DNA of 64,000 bases from NCBI GenBank assembly GCA_903632075.3, contig CAHIKZ030004736.1:434001-498000 (forward strand), read 5' to 3'. The position numbers were made by a program, and so were the translations under genes. Positions 30,746 through 42,330 of this stretch are shown piece by piece. How positions within the stretch are numbered: the first letter of the stretch is position 1; each line of letters begins with the position of its first letter. This DNA comes from Acanthosepion pharaonis (Eukaryota > Mollusca > Cephalopoda > Sepiida > Sepiidae). The notes below the pieces were generated by a model, which saw only the letters and a list, made by a program, of their open reading frames with translations, did not search any database and was not told the origin of the DNA.

Positions 30746-31874
30746 AATGAACCGAAAATCCACTCCTAAACAGGAAAAAAGTGATAAAACTGTTCCTGTT
30801 CAAAAGACCGTAGAGGCCTATGGAGAAAGAAATAAAAATCACCTGAAAATGGTGATTTAAGCTTTTTTTCTTTGGGCCGCATTTTCAGAATTAAAAGAAG
30901 CAGCCCTACGGCAAAGAATGTCCGAAGAGAGGGTTAACGGGGAATAACCGCGGATTGAAACTCGAAACATTATCATTGATAACTCTTTTATCCAATTTGC
31001 AGACCCTAGTTACTATATTCTATATACTATTGATATAATGCAAAAATATCACAACGATATAATCAGTCAATAATTACTTATAACTATTTATACTGGGACT
31101 CATGCATACAATTCCAAGCAGTCCACAAAAATATTTGAAATTTTGAAATTATATTTATTTTTGGCATATGAATATTTGAACTTGTTTCTAAATCTTTGAT
31201 TGCCTTTCAATCATTCCGCCTCACCTGCTATCCTCTTCTGCCGCATCTAATGAAGCACGCCGTACCATTTGGTAACCACTGGATTTAAGAAATAAGGATT
31301 GAATAATATCATCAAGACAACTCGTATTTGGATTTGTGAGACGGTATTTAATCCTAGAAGACGCGCTCTTTTAATTCAGATACAGTGATCCGAGCTGAAC
31401 ACTTCTAACAGGAAAAGGATATGCTTACGCCGAGGAATATTTTTCTTTTCTTCTGTTGCATTCGGATCGGATAAAAATCATCGTTTGCCTCAGTCAAATT
31501 TTCTTGATGTTTACCTCCCACCCCATTTTTGCCCGTTATGCTGTACTGTTTTGAAAATCTTGTCTCGACTCTTTCATTTATTCTCCAAACTTTCTGTTTT
31601 CACTGACGGATCATTTGTACGGGGTATCATTTACTTTTTTCAGCCACACCCAATTATTCCTCACATCCTACATCCGCAAAAACAAAAACAAAATACATAA
31701 CCATTTCATCTATTCACGAGACTGCTTCACAAACGAGCGCGTAGACTTTTGCTTTGAGTGTCATTTATACGCATTCGAGAACTTGCGATGATCATTTCTA
31801 GTAAATAAAAGGAGTTAATTTCATTAAAAATTAACAAGCACAGGTATATAATAATGATATTATTATCAGTAGTA
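30746..31874. other. Unassigned AT-rich DNA
   Basis: No gene recognised; a 71-codon frame at 31485-31700 has no domain. Confidence 0.4.
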
Positions 31875-31906
31875 GTAGTAATAATAATAATAATAATAAT
31901 AATAGT
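31875..31906. repeat. (GTA)n(ATA)n microsatellite
   Basis: Short run of GTA units then eight AAT-type units. Confidence 0.9.
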
Positions 31907-32080
31907 TATGCTTGGTAAACTCAGGATTATTTCCAGTAGTTTTTCAGACATCACTGAGAATGCGCAGATAGCAAAACAGCTTGAAACAACTCCTGTGCTA
32001 AGAAAAGTGTCGTGTCTGTAAGGTGCGAATCAAAACTGTTATAGGACCATCATCCTTCAGTCTATAAGGATCACAAGATC

Positions 32081-32118
<38 letters not shown>

Positions 32119-32132
32119 TAATAATAATAATT
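32081..32132. repeat. (AAT)n microsatellite
   Basis: About 17 AAT units with one interruption. Confidence 0.95.
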
Positions 32133-32194
32133 GTCCTGATGCAATATAACTGTCATAGTTTCTGATCTTAACTGATTGGGGGTACTAACATATC

Positions 32195-32547
32195 CATGTT
32201 CCTTTCAGTGCGATTTAACCGTATTGAGCATTCGGAAAGGTATCGTCTTCCATCAAGACCCCACTAGACCTCACGTCTTGTTGCAGACCAACAGAAATTG
32301 TTCTAGTTTGGCTGGGATCGTCTGCTACATTCGCCGTACTCACCTGATTTCGCACCTTCCGTTTACCATTTATTACGACTCCTACAAAATTCTCTTAATG
32401 GAAAAAAAAACTTTTGGAAGCCTGTAAAAACCACTTAGACCAATTCGTCACCCAGAAAGTTGCTAAAGTTCTGGTAGGATGGAATCATGAAGCTACCTCA
32501 GAGCTTGTGAAATGTCCTAGAACAAAATGGTAAATATGTTGTTGAAT
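32195..32547 (+). pseudogene. mariner transposase C-terminal remnant
   Basis: Reading across three frames gives RKGIVFHQDPTRPH (second catalytic Asp in HQD), then YSPDFAPSVYHLL, where the third catalytic residue (Asp in the usual APSDYHLF) is Val, then NGKK, QKVAKVLVGWNHEAT-like sequence and EQNGKYVVE before a stop at about 32545. The order and spacing are those of D,D34D mariner elements. The N-terminal DNA-binding half and terminal inverted repeats were not found. Confidence 0.75.
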
Positions 32548-33057
32548 AAATCTATGTACCAAGATCTAAATAGTCTTTGATATTCAATTAAAGACGCTAT
32601 GAACGTTTGTCCAAACCCACTGTATAATATGCCATCATATTTTGCCTGTAATTTTTGTAAAATAATAATTTGAAAATATTTAAAAATTTTCTAAAAATAT
32701 AGAAAATATTTTTAAAATTTGTAGTAATAACCAGGACTTTACAAAATATCATTTTCATCTTAGCAGTCATTTTTTACGATATGGGTAAACTAGAAATAGA
32801 AGTAGTAGTAGTTATGTAAAGAAAAAAAAACAGGGTGGCAATAGTTAAACCCTAGGAATTGCATAAACGGAATAGGTTCGAACAGGTAGACAACTAATCT
32901 TCATTTTCTACCACTTCATCTTTTGTTTATATCAAGCACCTCATTCGTCAGCTCTCAAGTCCTTTATTAAGTGAACTTTAGAATAAAATATATTCTCCAA
33001 ATATTCACTACCGTCAGCCATAATTTTAGGTCGGATTGTTATTTCTACTTAGCTCGA
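32548..33057. other. Unassigned
   Basis: AT-rich; no terminal repeat for the mariner piece could be identified. Confidence 0.35.
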
Positions 33058-36015
33058 CTAATAATAATAATAATATTTACTAAAAAGACATTATAATTAT
33101 TATCTTCAACATTATATTTCGATTTCTGCTATGGTCATAATACCTACCAAGTTTGCAGGATGACTTGAGGCAGGTAGTGGTGTATTGTTATGACTACATT
33201 TCATAGTTTGTTTTTCTAACTCCCATAACATCACTTGCATTATATGGACAATGTTTTTCTTACTGTGTGGGCAGTACTTATCAAAACATTTTTTGTATTT
33301 CTCTTAAGTTGGTATTCTCAGGGATTTTTTTTCGATGTGTTGTTGTGTTCCTTTTTTCATCATTCCAAGCGCACCTACTATTACTGGTACTATTCTTGTT
33401 TTCAATTTCCACATTTCTTTTCTATTTCGATTTGCAGGTTTTTATACTTCGATAGTTTTTCAAATTGCTTGATTGCTATAAAAACCATATCAATTAGTAG
33501 GCAAGTTTTTCTTTTCGGTTTTTGACAATTACGTCCAGCCTATTTGCTTCAATCCTTCTGTCTTAAAGGTGGTGTAATTCCATAGAATTGTGATGCCTTC
33601 TGTTTCTGTAACCGGTGCTGGGTGATGTTCATACCAGTGTTTATTATCATCTTTTCCAAGGTGCTTGCACATTGTCCAGTGTAAATATTGCCCCACTCTA
33701 TCGTGACGATTTTTATATTCATCTGACGCATGTACAGAACATCATGAGATTAGATAGTCTATGGTTCCTTGATATTTGTCACAAGACCGGCATTTTGGAT
33801 CCACACTATTATGTATGATATCTGCCTGAAAGTTTCTAGTGAAAAGACTCTGGTCTTGCGCTGCAAGAATAATGCCTTCTTTTTCAGCCTTTAATCTAGA
33901 TGCTCGTAACCATTGATGAGTGTTAACTTTATCAATATCAGCTTTATTAGCACGTTATGGATATTGACCATAAAGAGTTTTACCTTGTCAGCGTTGTTTC
34001 ATCTGTTCAAGGACTTTATCCTTGGCTTTCTTTTTCATAATTTTTGGTGCAACATTTGGTTCTTGGGTTCTGTTTTGGTTTTCTATAGAATCTACTCAAT
34101 GTAAATCTTGTTTCTATTTACAACCTTCTTTCATGGTTGAATATTTCATGTTGTTTGACTAATTGTATCATCCTGTCCTTTGTTTTCATGTAAGTTAGTA
34201 AGCCAATAGTTGTCGTCTTGTATGACAATTCTAGCTGAATAAGATCTTTTCTACCTTTTTTATGGGGTGTGTATAGACGGTCTTCATCAGGCTTTGGATT
34301 ATGCCTGTTATTCTTAGAAAGATGCTTTTTTGTCTTAGAATCCACTCGCCTGCTGTCAATTAGTCTAGTTCAAGATATCGAAACTATTGAACCACCGGGA
34401 TGTCAAGGCTATTAATGGCCATAATTCTGTGATGAGATTTCAATTCAGTTCTTAATATCAGTCGCACCCTTCTATAGTACTCTTGTGGCATTATTTCTTT
34501 CATTTTTATGGTCAATTCCTTCACTTTCATTTACACCGAGATACTTATAAGCGTTTTCTTGCTATAAATCTTTGATTGTTATCCCAGGGTCTAAGCTTAT
34601 AGAGGAGATTTGTTGTAGTGATCCTCGTAAAATTGTGACTTTAGTACATCCTCTTCTGTGCTTCCCGCCCATGTTTATTTTGGTTTTTAATGCATTCTAC
34701 CTCTTGCGTAATCCAATCTGCTTCTTTAGGGCAAGACCATATATTCCCCCAGAAGTGTATAACCTCTTCCATTGTTTGTGGACGGGGATGTCACTTCAAT
34801 TTTTTGTTTGCCTATTTCTCTGTAAAATTTCTTAACATTGGTTTGAAAGATCTTGTTCTGTAGATTCTTGATTTATTTTCATAGTGCCTGCTTCTTAGAA
34901 CCTTCAGTTGTATTGTTTGCTTTATTTTATTACCTTTTTTTCTTTGGCTGATAGGACTTCATTTTCATTCCTAATTTTGTATTTTCTTTTGAGTCTTCTG
35001 CTTTTCTAGTCCTTGCATTTGTTCCTCTTGACAGTTCATTGAGTACTGATATTCACTTCTAAGTTGTTCAATTTATTTCTCTATTTTTCTTTTCCAATGT
35101 TGATCTTCATTTTTCCCCGTTGATGTTTATTTTTTAGTTGCTACTATTGCTGCTGTAAATATTGCTTCGTTGAGATTTATATGTGGGTCTACTTCATCCA
35201 GAATTAATTTGAGTGCTGCATTGTAGAGTTTAATAGTTTTGAGGTTATTCTTTGTTGGTTGTAATTTTAGAAGTTGTTTTCGTTCCTGTATTTCAATATT
35301 TTGCATCTGAATTATATGCTTCATGATGTCTTCCTTGGCTTCTTATATACTATTCTTGTTTTTCATAAAATAGCTCGGTTTGTGTTTTTTGGACTCGATT
35401 TCTTGCAGGCTTGTGAGCGACTAAGATTCAAAACATTCCAACTCTTCTAAACTTTCAGCATTATCTTCACATAGATTGGTGTGTATCTCAGTTTCTTCAT
35501 TATGATCTGTCTGTGGTTTGTGTGATGTTTATACTTGTTACCTTCTCTGTTTACGATTACGTTAATTTTTGGTTCCCTTTCTTGTTCTGTTGATTCACCT
35601 AATCTGGTTGCAGTACTTTATATTTCTTTAATTTCAGCATCTGTCAGTCGGTTATTTCTCATGATGTACCTTCTTACATTGGCTAGTTCTTACATTGGCT
35701 AGTGTATTTTTGTCAATGTACTTTCTTATTGTTTGTCCAACCTTTTCTCGCCAAATGTCATATGTTTAGCAAGTGATGTTTATGTGAGGTTTGTACAACG
35801 CTTTAGAGAATGCAGACATAACGTGTTTATACTCCTCACGATATCATTTTACCATTTCTTTCATTAAATGAATGGTTGTGGATCTAGTTGGAGAATTCGC
35901 AGGACCATCATTTGGATTATCCCGGTTGTGGAGACCTGAAGATTCCTTATTTGTGTAGGTAGATTTTTTTTAACTCAGGTAGGTTACCTCCTGAGGGACG
36001 AAGTGCCTATTTATC
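33058..36015 (-). pseudogene. R2/NeSL-like LINE, 3 kb, RT core deleted
   Basis: Read on the minus strand from 36015: GGNLPE and NVRRYIMRNNRLTDAEIKEI (N-terminal region), MQNIEIQERKQLLKLQPTKN and IKLYNAALKLILDEVDPHIN, then EFWGNIWS-like sequence. Coding then jumps to RKDLIQLELSYKTTTIGLLT (after the RT), so the RT palm with its YxDD box is missing. CRSCDKYQGTIDYL is the zinc knuckle with its His changed to Tyr. The endonuclease remnant LLIDMVF and FEKLSKYKNLQIEIEK follow. It ends in a (TAA)n tail at 33058-33076. Internal deletion plus frameshifts leave it dead. Confidence 0.82.
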
Positions 36016-36721
36016 TAACCGAAGAGCCATATTGGACATTTTGGTTTGATTTTATTTTGTTTCGTTGAATAGCTTCTTTTTCCAGTGTCTTTTTTTTTTA
36101 ATTCCACTGTCTCTTGGCAACCTATCTAAGAGAAGGAAAACCCCTGGCAACAAGCCGCAACTCAAGGTATTAATCGTGCCAAGGAGCGAATGGCTGCTGC
36201 GTTATGAGGTCACGAACAATCCTCTACAGGCTTCGGAACCCTGTTTGTAAAAGGCTGTTACCCAATTTTTTTCTACTATTGTTACTACTGCTCTTGTTAA
36301 TCAAATTAGTTAATTAAAAAATATTATTGTTGTTGCTACCATTACTAGTCCTTGTGATGAAATTAATTCTCAAAATATTTAATGGCAGAAAAAGTTAACA
36401 TTCGGTTAATAAAGTTTAGAATTTATACGAAAGATAACGTATCACTGCTGTGAAATTTATAATAATAATAATAATATGAAGAAGAAGAAGAAGAAGAAGA
36501 ATGTTTCCTATTTTTATGATAATAATATTAAGTGAAAAATCCCTGCAAACTGGAAACATAAATATGTTACTTACTGATTAATTTAAAGAAATCAGTGATA
36601 TTTATAAAAATACAAGATTACTGATAACTTATTTGTTTGCATAAAATTATATACAAACTGTTTTCATTCGTTCATTCATTTGTTCGTCCATTTGTATATT
36701 CAGTTATTTATTCGCTAAACT
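36016..36721. other. Unassigned, with AAT and AAG runs
   Basis: An (AAT)n then (GAA)n run lies at 36461-36501. No gene was recognised. Confidence 0.4.
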
Positions 36722-38262
36722 CATCGTCATCTACAACTAATATCGTAGTTTTTCTAGGAAAAAATTTCCATCGAAATATCTACAATTAATATCGTAGTTT
36801 TTGTAAATATAGTATTCTCTACATGGGACATATAATAGTTGGAAAAGCATGGACCGAGTGGATTTCCCATACTAACACCATTAGTTTGGGTATAGATATT
36901 GCCATTATGGTCATAGAATGGAACTTTGGTTGTGCATGCGTGTAGTAATTTTTTTTAGGATGGATGGTTTGATGGATGGCGGAGGGATGGAATTATTATT
37001 GTATACAGAGTTGAGGATAATATCAATAGTTTAGTCGACGGGGACGTTTGTAAATAAGTTTTTTTCGACGTCCAGTGACGCTATTATACCTTGATTTGTT
37101 CCTTTTGTAGTTTTTAAAATTTGTAGGAATTCGTGGGTGGAGGTGATATTGTAATTGGTAGGTAGGTATGGAGTGATGATGTCATTAAGGAATTTTGATA
37201 GCTCGTAGATAGGTGTTGGTATCTGGGAAATAATTTGGTCGTAGCGGGTATCCTGGTTTATGTGTTTTCGTTTCCATATAAGTATCCCGGTTGGTAATTT
37301 CCAACTATTTTTTGAATTTTCAGGGAACCGACTTCCGCGTTGTGAGCTGTTATTAGCTTGTTAACGGACCTTTTTAAAGTCTCAGTGGGATTTCTTTTCA
37401 ATTTGGTGAATTTAGATCGGTCATCGACAATATTTTTTAATTTTTGCTGGTAATCAGCTTTGTCGAGTATGACATATGTGTTAGATTTATCGGCTCGTCT
37501 GATGACAATGTCAGGGTTGTTTTTTAACTCTTTCGCAGCCTTTTTTAGTTTTGGTGTTAAAATACTACTATGGTAGGTTCCAGGGATCGGTTTTTCAAGC
37601 CTTCGGCTTTGAGTAGGTCTTTCAGGTCAGGGTGTAATGCTATGTCACCACGCGTGGCAAGTTGGGATAGTTGGGATAGTGATTGGTATAGAATTTCAAT
37701 TTCAGTTGTCTTGGTGATAAGGTCAAACTTAGGTTGGATGTGGCAGTTTGGACCTAAATTTAGAAATTCTTTTTGGTCATCTGTTAATTTATGGTTGGAT
37801 AAATTTAAATATTTGTCTTCACTGTTGGGTAGTAAAATATTTCCTTGATATAATTTACAAAAGTTTTTTGTAATTATTTGTCTGTGTGAGTTGGTGCTGG
37901 TTGATGCTAAGATTGAGGCGGTACAGTGATTCATTAGATTCAGGTTCAGTCAAAGTGTTTTTTAGTGTAGTGTTATGTTTGTGTATTTCTTTGTTTAAAT
38001 GTTGGATTTCATTTTGAGCTAATTTTATTTGTCGTAAGACGAGGTTTTTTTCTGAATGTAGTGGTGTTATTTTCCTTGTTGGCTGCCGGGTCGTGTAATT
38101 TGATAGTTGTATATTAGGCAGCAATCCTTCCTTTATGCATGTTTCATTAAAAACGACAGACAAGGTACTACGGTTGAGCTTTTTATTTAATTTTTCTTGT
38201 GTTCTGACAAGAGCTTTCTTTTCTGGACAAAGGGTGTGTAAGAACTGTCCGAATGTCTGTCG
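36722..38262 (-). pseudogene. Penelope-like element, N-terminus and first half of RT
   Basis: Minus-strand order: FGQFLHTLCPEKKALVRTQE, LSVVFNETCIKEGLLPNIQL, SEKNLVLRQIKLAQNEIQHL; then DIVIRRADKSNTYVILDKAD (RT start), FTKLKRNPTETLKRSVNKLI, NYQPGYLYGN, IPRYQHLST-like sequence, and LLHACTTKVPFYDHNGNIYT with NGVSMGNPLGPCFSNYYMSH (motif B). Near 36780 motif C should read YxDD but is disrupted (YFDG across a shift), and a short tandem duplication follows. The copy ends there, before the GIY-YIG domain. There are at least five frameshifts. Confidence 0.87.
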
Positions 38263-38271
38263 TTTTTAACG

Positions 38272-38274
<3 letters not shown>

Positions 38275-38344
<70 letters not shown>
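38275..38344. repeat. (CA)n(TA)n microsatellite
   Basis: About 18 CA units then about 17 TA units. It separates the Penelope 5' end from the Tc1 element, and the Tc1 target TA lies in its right edge. Confidence 0.97.
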
Positions 38345-38347
<3 letters not shown>

Positions 38348-38546
38348 AGGGGAAATAAATATTCGTACACTTGAAAAATTGTATTTTTATAAATGTAAAA
38401 GCCTTAAATAAAACAAACCTCGGCACATTTTATGTATAAAGACACATACTATTAAAAAATAATAATAAACTTAATTAATTCTTATTCTAACAGAAATTGA
38501 TGCATTTTTTTAATTTTAACTGGTGAAAAAAGTATTCGTACAAATC
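38345..38546 (+). repeat. Tc1 left terminal inverted repeat
   Basis: Outer site AAATATTCGTACAC near 38358-38370 and inner site AAAGTATTCGTACAAA near 38527-38543. It matches the right repeat over its whole length at roughly 85-90 percent. The extreme left end appears to lack about three bases compared with the right. Confidence 0.9.
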
Positions 38547-38660
38547 AATTATTAGAATAAAATAATCAATTATGAAAAACGTATATTCTAGAATGTTCCA
38601 GTAATGTTATCAGTAATTATAGTTAACGCTATTAGCCATTATCAGAGCATTCTGCAAATA

Positions 38661-39684
38661 ATGTCTAAAGGTAAAGAATCGACTATTTCACAAAAACAGC
38701 ACAATTTGTCTCTTTGGAAAGATGGGAACAGTTACAGAACGATTTCTAACAACCTGAATATTCCTTTTACTACAATTGCTTCGTTCATTGCAAGGTTTAA
38801 AACTCGTAACAGCGTCGAAAACCAAAGACGAACAGGTGCTCCGAGGAAGATTTCTCTAAGATCCGCAAGGATATTAGGACGCCAGATCCAACAATATCCA
38901 CAGGTTACCCGAGAAGAGCTGCAGGAACATCTGCGTGCATTAGGGATTAAAGTAACCAAGCATACAATAAGTAATGAACTACATAAAAACAGTCTGAAAT
39001 CACGCATCACAAGGAAGACTCCACTCCTCTTGAAACGACAAAGAGATGCTAGGCTAAAATTCGTTAGAGAGCATAAGGATAAAGTATATTCGCTTTCGGG
39101 AAAAGTACTATGGACAGATGAAACTAAAATAAGTTGTTTGGTCATAATTATCGAAATCCTGTGTGGAGAAAGGACGGTGAAGCCTACTTACCAAAGAACA
39201 CGTTGCCAACTGTAAAGTTTGGTGGTGGCAGTGTCATGATCTGGGGCTGTTTTTTTTTGCAAAAGGTTTTGGCAGAATATCAATAATAGATGGCAAGATG
39301 AATGCCGAAAGCTACAAGAAAATACTGCAAAACAATTTAATGCGTTCTGTTGAGAGACTTCGGCTACCTCCTGATTGGGTTTTCCAACTGGATAATGATC
39401 CTAAGCATACCGCTAGATCTACAAGGAAATGGTTAGCTGAAAGTAACGTTGATGTCTTGCAATGGCCAAGTCAGTCCCCAGACTTGAACCCAATCGAGCA
39501 TTTATGGCGATATTTGAAAATTCAAATTGGGAAAAGAGCACCAACAAATATCAAGAATTTGAAGACAATATGCCAAGAAGAATGGGACAAAATACCACTC
39601 AATGTGCGCAAATCATTAGTTGAGACGTACAGGAATAGACTGGTAGATGTTGAACTCAATAAAGGATATTCCACAAAGTATTAA
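38661..39684 (+). pseudogene. Tc1-type transposase, DD34E, two frameshifts
   Basis: Start chosen at MSKGKESTISQKQHNLSLWK. The N-terminal paired-like helix-turn-helix region follows (NSYRTISNNLNIPFTTIASF), then GAPRKIS in the GRPR-like position. The first catalytic Asp is in VLWTDETK. A frameshift at about 39131 hides LFGHNYRNPVWRKDGEAYLP, and a second lies in the T-run at 39250-39258. The last frame holds QLDNDPKHTA (second Asp) and SPDLNPIEHLW (Glu), with exactly 34 residues between them. Restored length would be about 341 residues, normal for Tc1. With two frameshifts it cannot make active enzyme. Confidence 0.92.
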
Positions 39685-39708
39685 ATTAAGTTAATATGCT
39701 TTTTTTGT

Positions 39709-39910
39709 TTTGTACGAATACTTTTTACATCAGTTAAAATGAAAAAATACATTAATTTCTGTTAGAATAAGAATTAATTAAGTTTATTACTATTTTTTAA
39801 TAAAATGTATCTTTACACATAAAATGTATCAAAATTTGTTTTAGTTAAGGCTTTTAAATTTATAAAAATACAATTTTTCATGTGTACGATTATTTATTTC
39901 CCCCACACTC
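39709..39910 (-). repeat. Tc1 right terminal inverted repeat
   Basis: Complement of 38345-38546. The inner site is TTTGTACGAATACTTTTT near 39710-39727 and the outer site GTGTACGATTATTTATTT near 39883-39900. The outermost sequence (complement) is GAGTGTGGGGG, close to the CAGTG start usual in Tc1 elements. Confidence 0.9.
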
Positions 39911-39914
39911 TATA

Positions 39915-39970
39915 TATATTAACTGATTTAAAATAAACCCTATTTTAAATCAGTTAGTTTAAATCAGTTA
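39915..39970. repeat. Short palindrome with adjacent direct repeat
   Basis: TAACTGATTTAAAATA and TATTTTAAATCAGTTA are complementary around ACCC, and TTTAAATCAGTTAA is repeated again at once. Confidence 0.85.
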
Positions 39971-40076
39971 ATTTATAATATTTATGCTCTGTAAATTTAC
40001 ATTGAGCACTGTTTTGTAAAAATTAAAAATATCAGTTAAGAACACCGGATTATATATCTTACTGTTCTTTCCTTTT

Positions 40077-40081
<5 letters not shown>

Positions 40082-40140
<59 letters not shown>
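40082..40140. repeat. (TA)n microsatellite
   Basis: About 29 TA units, beginning just beyond the 3' end of the adjoining minus-strand CR1-like copy. Confidence 0.97.
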
Positions 40141-40142
<2 letters not shown>

Positions 40143-40412
40143 CCATATCACCTCAAGCAAGGCAGTACAACGACTAGCACGCAAGTAGTTACAGGATGTG
40201 GAGGAATTAGGAACAGAAACATTAGTAATGAAGACAAAGAGAAAAGATCACTCAGGACAGTAGATAGTGATTGATATTGCATTTAAATTTTTGGTGATTA
40301 AAGTTGGCTGGAATCCATGGGACAGGAAGGGAGTTCCAGAAGCGAGAAGTGCGATAAAAGTAAGTTAGCATAGAATTCACAGCGACATCTATCCAGCTCA
40401 ACTGTAAATTAA
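40143..40412 (-). pseudogene. CR1-like LINE 3' end
   Basis: The minus strand reads ELDRCRCEFYANLLLSHFSL, LELPSCPMDSSQL, then the 3' UTR with CTTGCGTGCTAGTCG and CCTTGCTTGAGG next to the TA tract. Confidence 0.72.
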
Positions 40413-42330
40413 TGAGTTCTCGTCGCCAGTCTATTCTTCTACTTTTATATGCTGTGTGACTTCAGGACGTAAGCGATAATGACTCGCCATTTCTTCTTGT
40501 CCCTTGTGGCTCTCAATAAGCTTTGACGTTTTGTTATTTCTCCCAGACCCTGTTCTGCCACCCACTTGCTTAAGCCCGTTAACCATGTCACGCGTTGCTT
40601 TCCCCTGTTCCTCTGAGTATCTTATTTTCCAAGCCCTCCTTTCTCATTACGTGTCCCAGAAATTTCTGCTGCATCTTTCAGGTGCTAAGTATGAGTGTTC
40701 TTTTTGTTTGCATCCTCTCCAAAACATCATCGTTGCTCACACGCTCGGTCCATGATTTCCTTAGCATCTTTCTGTAGAATCACACCTCTGCTGCTTCGAG
40801 TCACTTCATTATCTTTGAGGAGACCGTACAACATTTGCAAAGGAGGACAGATGTCACGTAGCAGTTCAGCACTCTTTTCTTTGTTATCAGTGAAAATCTC
40901 CTGTTTCGTAATACTTTGGCTAGCTTTTGGAATACGTCTTTGGGTCTCAGCGTTGCACATACCGTCCTCTGTTAGAACACTTCCCAGATATTTAAATTTC
41001 CGCACCTGCTTGAATTTAGTGTGCCCGACCTGTAAATCGTGTTTCGGACACATCTTTTTACTGATGACCATGAATTCTGTCTTTTTGTAGTTTATGCTTA
41101 GTCCTTTTTCTTCTTTTTTTTTTTTTTTAAGGCAATTCACCCCAAGCAAGGTGGGAGTGCCACTAACACGCAATGGGTTACAGAGGATTGAGGACAAGTG
41201 TAAAGAGGTGTGTTTGAGAAAAGGATACAGAGATGGATGGGGAACAAGCTCAGGGTGTCAGATGTCGATTGAAATTACACTTGAATATTTGAAGTTTATA
41301 GTCATCGGGGAAGCAAGTAAGGGGAAGGGAGTTCCACAGACGGGAAGTGCGGGGGAAGAAGCTGTTTGAGAAGAAGAGACGGTTTTAACAGTGAAAAGGT
41401 GGGACCGAGATGCCAGCCTGGTAGCTTGTTTAAATTCATGTAGTCCGGGAACGAGCGAAAGTAGCTCGACGAGACAGAGGGGGGGGGGGTCACAGCACGT
41501 ATGTGGGGTAGAGATTGTAGACTAGATGCCAGATCAGGACCTATCACCTTGCATATCCGTCTCTGGATTTTGTCAAGGTCCTCGAGACGTATAGCAGGAG
41601 CACCAGACCATATATGACAGCAATATTCCATGCAAGGAATAAACAGACACGACAGCATGAATGATAAGAATTGCCAAGGGTGTTGAGCTGCGTGGCACAA
41701 GACTCGGGGATGGAGGTAAAACAGAGGTCAAGAAGGGAAGCTTTACCATCATGGTTGCTGGAGAAATGCGTAGGAAAGTCAACCACTTGTGTGAGAGATT
41801 GAAAAGTTAAGTGTTTTTATGCCAGAAATGTCAGTTACAGAGTGTTTAAGCCATTTGGTATCCTTCTCGCTCTCTTTTGCTAGCTTCTGTAGGAGGTTTT
41901 GTAGTTTACTTTTCGTGTCTGCTACAGTGTCATTTGCGTATCTTATGCTGCTAAAATTGTGGCTGCCAATGATAAATTCTGGTAGGCTTTCCAGTTCTCT
42001 CAGAATTGCCTCGCTGTGTAGGTTGAATAAGTCCGGTGAGAAGACATATCCTTGCCTTACGTACCTTTCTATTTTTGTATATCTGCTGAACTCATTCGTT
42101 TTTTCTTTTTCGTCCATTCTCTATTGGGATGATATCGTTTGCAGATGTTACTAAAGCTTCTCTTAGTGTGTCCCGTTTCGAGTTTTCATTTCCTTTTTGT
42201 CCCTTGCATCTACTCTTCACACTGTCCATATATTTTTCCTTCAGGTTCGGGTCACTCAGAAGTTTGTTGTATTGTAATTTGGGTGTTGCATTAGGCTTCG
42301 GCAGTCGAATACTGCGCTTACATTTTAAAA
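40413..42330 (-). pseudogene. RTE-like LINE, interrupted by a CR1-like insertion
   Basis: From 42330 leftwards on the minus strand: RYVRQGYVFSPDLFNLHSEA, ELESLPEFIIGSHNFSSIRY, then AND in place of the catalytic ADD, ADTKSKLQNLLQKLAKESE. Here a CR1-like copy (about 41128-41815) is inserted. The RTE frame resumes with KGLSINYKKTEFMVISKKMC, FKQVRKFKYLGSVLTEDGMC, and decayed C-terminal blocks down to about 40430. Order and motifs are those of RTE/BovB-type LINEs. The catalytic Asp change and stops make it dead. Confidence 0.82.
41128..41815 (-). mobile_element. Nested CR1-like LINE copy with internal deletion
   Basis: The minus strand begins with VDFPTHFSSNHDGKASLLDL and CFTSIPESCATQLNTLGNS, from the end of the endonuclease domain. 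It then jumps directly to MEYCCHIWSGAPAIRLEDLD and KIQRRICKVIGPDLASSLQS near the C-terminus, so the whole RT is deleted. It continues to FRSFPDYMNLNK-like sequence and the 3' UTR (CCTTGCTTGGGGTGAATTG) plus an A-rich tail at 41110-41130. It sits inside RTE coding sequence, so it is younger than that copy. Confidence 0.8.

Larger units (their letters stand above)
38345..39910 (+). mobile_element. Tc1-family DNA transposon with long IR/DR ends
   Basis: The element is bounded by TA on both sides (38343-38344, 39911-39912) and carries terminal inverted repeats of about 202 bp. Each repeat holds two copies of an ATTCGTACA-type motif, one at the outer end and one at the inner end, the arrangement known from Sleeping Beauty-type elements, where transposase binds both. 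Inside is one transposase gene with two frameshifts. Total length of 1566 bp is normal for the family. Intact ends mean it could still be mobilised by a helper. Confidence 0.92.

Noticed and set aside
38732..39145. 137-codon minus-strand open frame
   Set aside because: Shadow of the Tc1 transposase, which has recognisable catalytic motifs on the plus strand.
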